DNA of 16,857 bases, taken from NCBI GenBank assembly GCA_002887195.1, contig PJAB01001145.1, positions 1 to 16,857 on the forward strand, written 5' to 3'. This document shows positions 14,282 to 16,857 of this stretch, piece after piece. The notes under the pieces were generated by a model, which had not been told where the DNA came from, did not search any database, and saw only the letters and a program-made list of their open reading frames with translations. Each line of letters starts with the position of its first letter. The first letter of the stretch is position 1. The position numbers and the translations under genes were made by a program. Origin of the DNA: Chrysochromulina parva (taxonomy: Eukaryota > Haptophyta > Prymnesiales > Chrysochromulinaceae).

Positions 14282-16857
14282 ATGCCACCCACGTTCAACA
14301 AGCGACCTGCGGACGGCGGCGGGAGCGCGGACGCAAAGCGCCCAGCGCGCCCGCGCCCGGACGATGACGACGACGAAGGCTTGGACGCGGATGAGATGAT
14401 CGAGGAGGAGGAGGATCTCATGATGGAGGACGGGATGCTGCCGATGCCCGAGGAGGATGAGCCCCTCGTACTGCTCGGCCAGGCGGACATGGCGAAATTC
14501 GAGCGCGAGTGGCGCCGGCCACCGTTGCCGGCTCTTGACCCGGCCGTCGACAGCATCGACTTCCAGCAGATCGAGGCCGACTACTCGAACGTGCCGTCGG
14601 CGCCCGAGTTCGCGCGCGGCAGCACCGAGCCCAAGGAGGCGGTGATCCGCATCTTCGGCGTGACGCAGGGCGGGCACAGCGTGTGCGCGCACGTGCATGG
14701 GTTCAAGCCCTACTTTTACGTGCGCGCGCCCGCCGGCTTCACCAAGGACGGCGTCCCCGGCTTCAAAGCAGCACTGAAGGCGCGCCTCAAGGCTGCGTTA
14801 CCGGCCAAAGATGGGCAGCAGAGTGAGTGCGTGCTGCACTGCGACACGGTGACGCGGCAGTCCATCATGCACTACGCGTTCAAGGAGTCCGCCACCTTCA
14901 TCCGGATCGTCGTCGCGCTGCCCACGATGGTCGCCACCGCACGCCGGTTGCTCGAGCAGGGCCTGCCCCTCCCCGGCATCGGCTCAGTGACCTTCGAGAC
15001 GTTCGAATCGAACTGCGTGTTTGTGATGCGCTACATGGTGGACCGCTCGATCGTGGGCTGCAACTGGCTCACGCTGCCCGCCGGGACCTGGCGGCAGCGC
15101 GGCGCCCTCAGCGGCGGCAGCGACGGCGACCCGGGCGGGAGCAGCGGCGACGCGCCGAAGCCAGCGACACACTGCCAGCTCGAGATCGATATCTGGTTCG
15201 CAGATGTGATCTCTCATCAGCCCGAGGGCGAGTGGATGCGGATCGCGCCCATGCGCATCCTCTCCTTCGACATTGAGTGCTCGGGGCGTCCCGGAATCTT
15301 CCCGGAACCGGAGAAAGACGCGATCATCCAGATTGCGAACCACGTGACGCTGCAGGGCTCCACCCAGCCCGTCCTCAAGAACATCTTCTGCCTCAAGGAG
15401 ACGGCGCCGATCTCGGGCGCACAGGTGCTCGCTTTCGAGACCGAGGCTGAGATGCTCCGCTCGTGGCACCAGTTCGTGCTCGCATGCGATGCCGACATCC
15501 TCACGGGGTATAACATCGGCAACTTCGACCTCCCATACCTTCTCGGGCGCGCCGCCACGCTCAGGATCGCCTCCTTCCCATATTTGGGTCGCGTCAAGGG
15601 GATGGTGACCAAGGTCAAGGAGAAGATGTTCCAGTCCAAGCAGACGGGCTCGCGGGAGATGAAGGAGATCAACATCGAGGGGCGCGTGCAGTTCGACGTG
15701 ATGACGGTCCTAATGCGCGACTATAAGCTCTCCTCCTACTCGCTCAACGCCGTGTGCGCTCACTTTTTGGGCGAGCAAAAGGAGGATGTGCACCACTCCA
15801 TCATCTCGGAGCTGCAGGTGATGACCTCTGATGATCTCTATGACCTCTGATGACCTCTGATGACCCCTGATGACCTCTGATGGCCTCTGATGACGTCCAT
15901 CATCTCGGAGCTGCAGGCTGGCAGTCCCGAGACCCGCCGGCGCCTCGCGGTGTACTGCCTCAAGGACGCCTACCTGCCGCAACGGCTGCTCCAGAAGCTC
16001 ATGTGCATCATCAACTACGCCGAGATGGCGCGCGTCACGGGCGTGCCACTCTCCTACCTCCTCACGCGTGGCCAGCAGATCAAGGTCATGTCGCAGCTCT
16101 ATCGCAAGGCCAAGTCGCTCGGCCTGCTCTTGCCGGTTTCGTCACGCAAAGGGGCCGAGGGCGAAAAGTTTGAGGGCGCGACCGTCATCGACCCTATTAA
16201 GGTGAGTGTGAATGCCCACGATGGCGCCTCCGATGGCGCCCCTGATGGCGCCTCCGTCTGCCACTGACTGGTGCGACCGCCCTCGACCCAAATTAGGGCT
16301 TCTACCCGGACCCGATCGCGACGCTTGACTTCGCTTCGCTGTACCCGTCCATCATGATGGCACACAACCTGTGCTACTCGACGCTCGTGCGCCGCTCCGA
16401 GTTAGGCAAGCTCAACCCCGACGAGTATGGCAAGTCGCCCACGGGCGACTGTTTCGTCAAGGCGTCCACCCACAAGGGCATCCTGCCGCAGATTCTCGAA
16501 GAGTTGCTCACCGCTCGTAAGAAGGCAAAGGCCGACATGAAGGCGGAGAAGGCCAAGGGGAAGGACTTCGACCCGCTCACCTATGCTGTGTACGATGGGC
16601 GTCAGCTTGCACTGAAGATCTCGGCCAACTCCGTCTACGGCTTCACCGGCGCCCAGGTGGGCCACTTGCCTCGAAGTGTGCATGCATGCATGCATGCATG
16701 GGCTGGGTGGGCCACTTGCCTCGATGTGCTTCTCATCGCCTCTCATTGCCTCTCATTGCCTCTCATTGCCTCTCATTGCCTCTCATTGCCTCTCATTGCC
16801 TCTCATTGCCTCTCATTGCCTCTCATTGCCTCTCATTGCCTCTCATTGCCTCTCATT
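14282..16857 (+). CDS. POLD1: DNA polymerase delta catalytic subunit (3' end outside window)
   Basis: Exons 14282-15817, 15917-16201 and 16297-16656 give 727 residues up to the last visible donor. This family B polymerase copies the lagging strand and proofreads. The start [13 protein letters not shown] is chosen because motif positions then sit about 14-16 residues after their human counterparts. An acidic N-terminus precedes [19 protein letters not shown]. ExoI is FDIECSGR (Asp330, Glu332), Exo[13 protein letters not shown] (Asp416), Exo[13 protein letters not shown] (Tyr525, Asp529), so proofreading looks intact. Polymerase motif A is [15 protein letters not shown] (Asp618). Motif B is [14 protein letters not shown] (Lys714, Tyr721). 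Motif C (YGDTDS), the zinc finger and the Fe-S cluster cysteines lie beyond the window. A Gly/Ser/Asp-rich insert of about 20 residues interrupts the N-terminal domain near 15105-15170. Confidence 0.95.
15818..15916 (+). repeat. 99-nt intron with exact junction duplication and 10-bp units
   Basis: Twenty-one bases ending the upstream exon (15797-15817, ending CTGCAG) recur exactly as the last 21 bases of the intron (15896-15916). The spacing of 99 equals the intron length. The body is TGATGACCTC, TGATGACCCC and TGATGGCCTC units. Splicing gives [13 protein letters not shown], as the family requires. Confidence 0.92.
16202..16296 (+). repeat. 95-nt intron, three GATGGCGCCTCC units, no junction duplication
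   Basis: Conventional GTGAGT to AATTAG ends. It joins DPIK to [10 protein letters not shown]. The 12-bp unit GATGGCGCCTCC occurs three times. Confidence 0.85.
16657..16857 (+). repeat. Truncated intron: duplicated donor region, CATG run and 10-bp array
   Basis: The donor is most likely GTGGGC at 16657, just after GFTGAQ. Its first 18 bases recur exactly at 16707-16724. Between the copies is a CATG tetramer run (about 16680-16700). From about 16731 to the window end about twelve copies of the 10-mer TCTCATTGCC follow almost without change. The exon could instead continue a few codons (VGHLPR fits VGKLPC of other polymerases), but it then runs into the repeats. Confidence 0.8.

Noticed and set aside
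16731..16857. CRISPR-like array
   Set aside because: Units are directly adjacent 10-mers with no spacers, inside an intron of a eukaryotic gene: a minisatellite.
1..16857. All junction duplications as assembly errors
   Set aside because: Several copy pairs have diverged (19/21, 18/22, 24/27), which an assembly overlap error would not produce. The exact pairs (1-120, 15797-15916, 16657-16724) could still be errors and need long reads.
1..16857. tRNA, rRNA or transposase genes
   Set aside because: I looked for T-loop-like motifs, rRNA-like blocks and transposase motifs by eye and saw none that hold up. A covariance-model search was not possible here.

Overview
The window looks like nuclear DNA of a GC-rich, compact, single-celled eukaryotic alga. 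The evidence is spliced genes with short introns, a mitochondrial COQ10, the catalytic subunit of DNA polymerase delta, a two-LIM protein, an ER-retained selenoprotein with a eukaryotic-type SECIS element, and ShKT modules, which are common in algal secretory proteins. The lineage cannot be fixed from sequence alone. A haptophyte is my first guess, based on high GC, a GC-AG intron, minisatellite-filled introns and selenoprotein use. Stramenopile or other algal groups remain possible.

Layout, left to right: 1-1364 (+) is the 3' part of a gene with a cyclic-nucleotide-binding-like domain followed by a helical, BAR-like tail. 1695-2803 (+) is an MBD4-type HhH-GPD DNA glycosylase in two exons. 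3380-4204 (-) is an intronless FAHD1-type acylpyruvase/oxaloacetate decarboxylase. 4422-5383 (+) is a LURP-one-related (LOR/Tubby-like) protein with an N-terminal membrane anchor. 5952-6583 (+) is COQ10. 7193-7857 (-) is an unrecognised gene whose start codon is apparently split by an intron. 7858-9097 holds no recognisable gene. 9098-10498 (-) is a secreted-type aldo/keto reductase with a Cys-rich N-terminus in three exons. 10713-11366 (+) is a selenoprotein M-like protein read through an in-frame TGA, carrying two ShKT domains and a KDEL signal, with a SECIS element at 11581-11675. 12077-13856 (+) is a two-LIM protein with a long Ala/Lys/Glu helix. 14282 to the window end (+) is DNA polymerase delta catalytic subunit, cut off by the window edge. 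The genes are not one pathway. Two divergent pairs with short shared upstream regions (about 215 bp each) are FAHD1/LOR and the aldo/keto reductase/selenoprotein M. The second pair joins two secretory-pathway redox enzymes.

Two things stand out. (1) A selenoprotein M-ShKT-ShKT-KDEL fusion is supported independently by the CxxU motif and by a well-formed SECIS, and ordinary gene calling would cut it in two. (2) Most introns are built from one degenerate family of 10-bp units (roughly TGATGRCCNC on the sense strand). In at least five introns, sequence at the splice junction is duplicated at a distance equal to the intron length. This is the signature expected when an intron is born from, or lengthened by, a tandem duplication of exon-boundary sequence. 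Several of these introns also share a 14-base 3' end, so the window looks like a snapshot of an intron-generating process.
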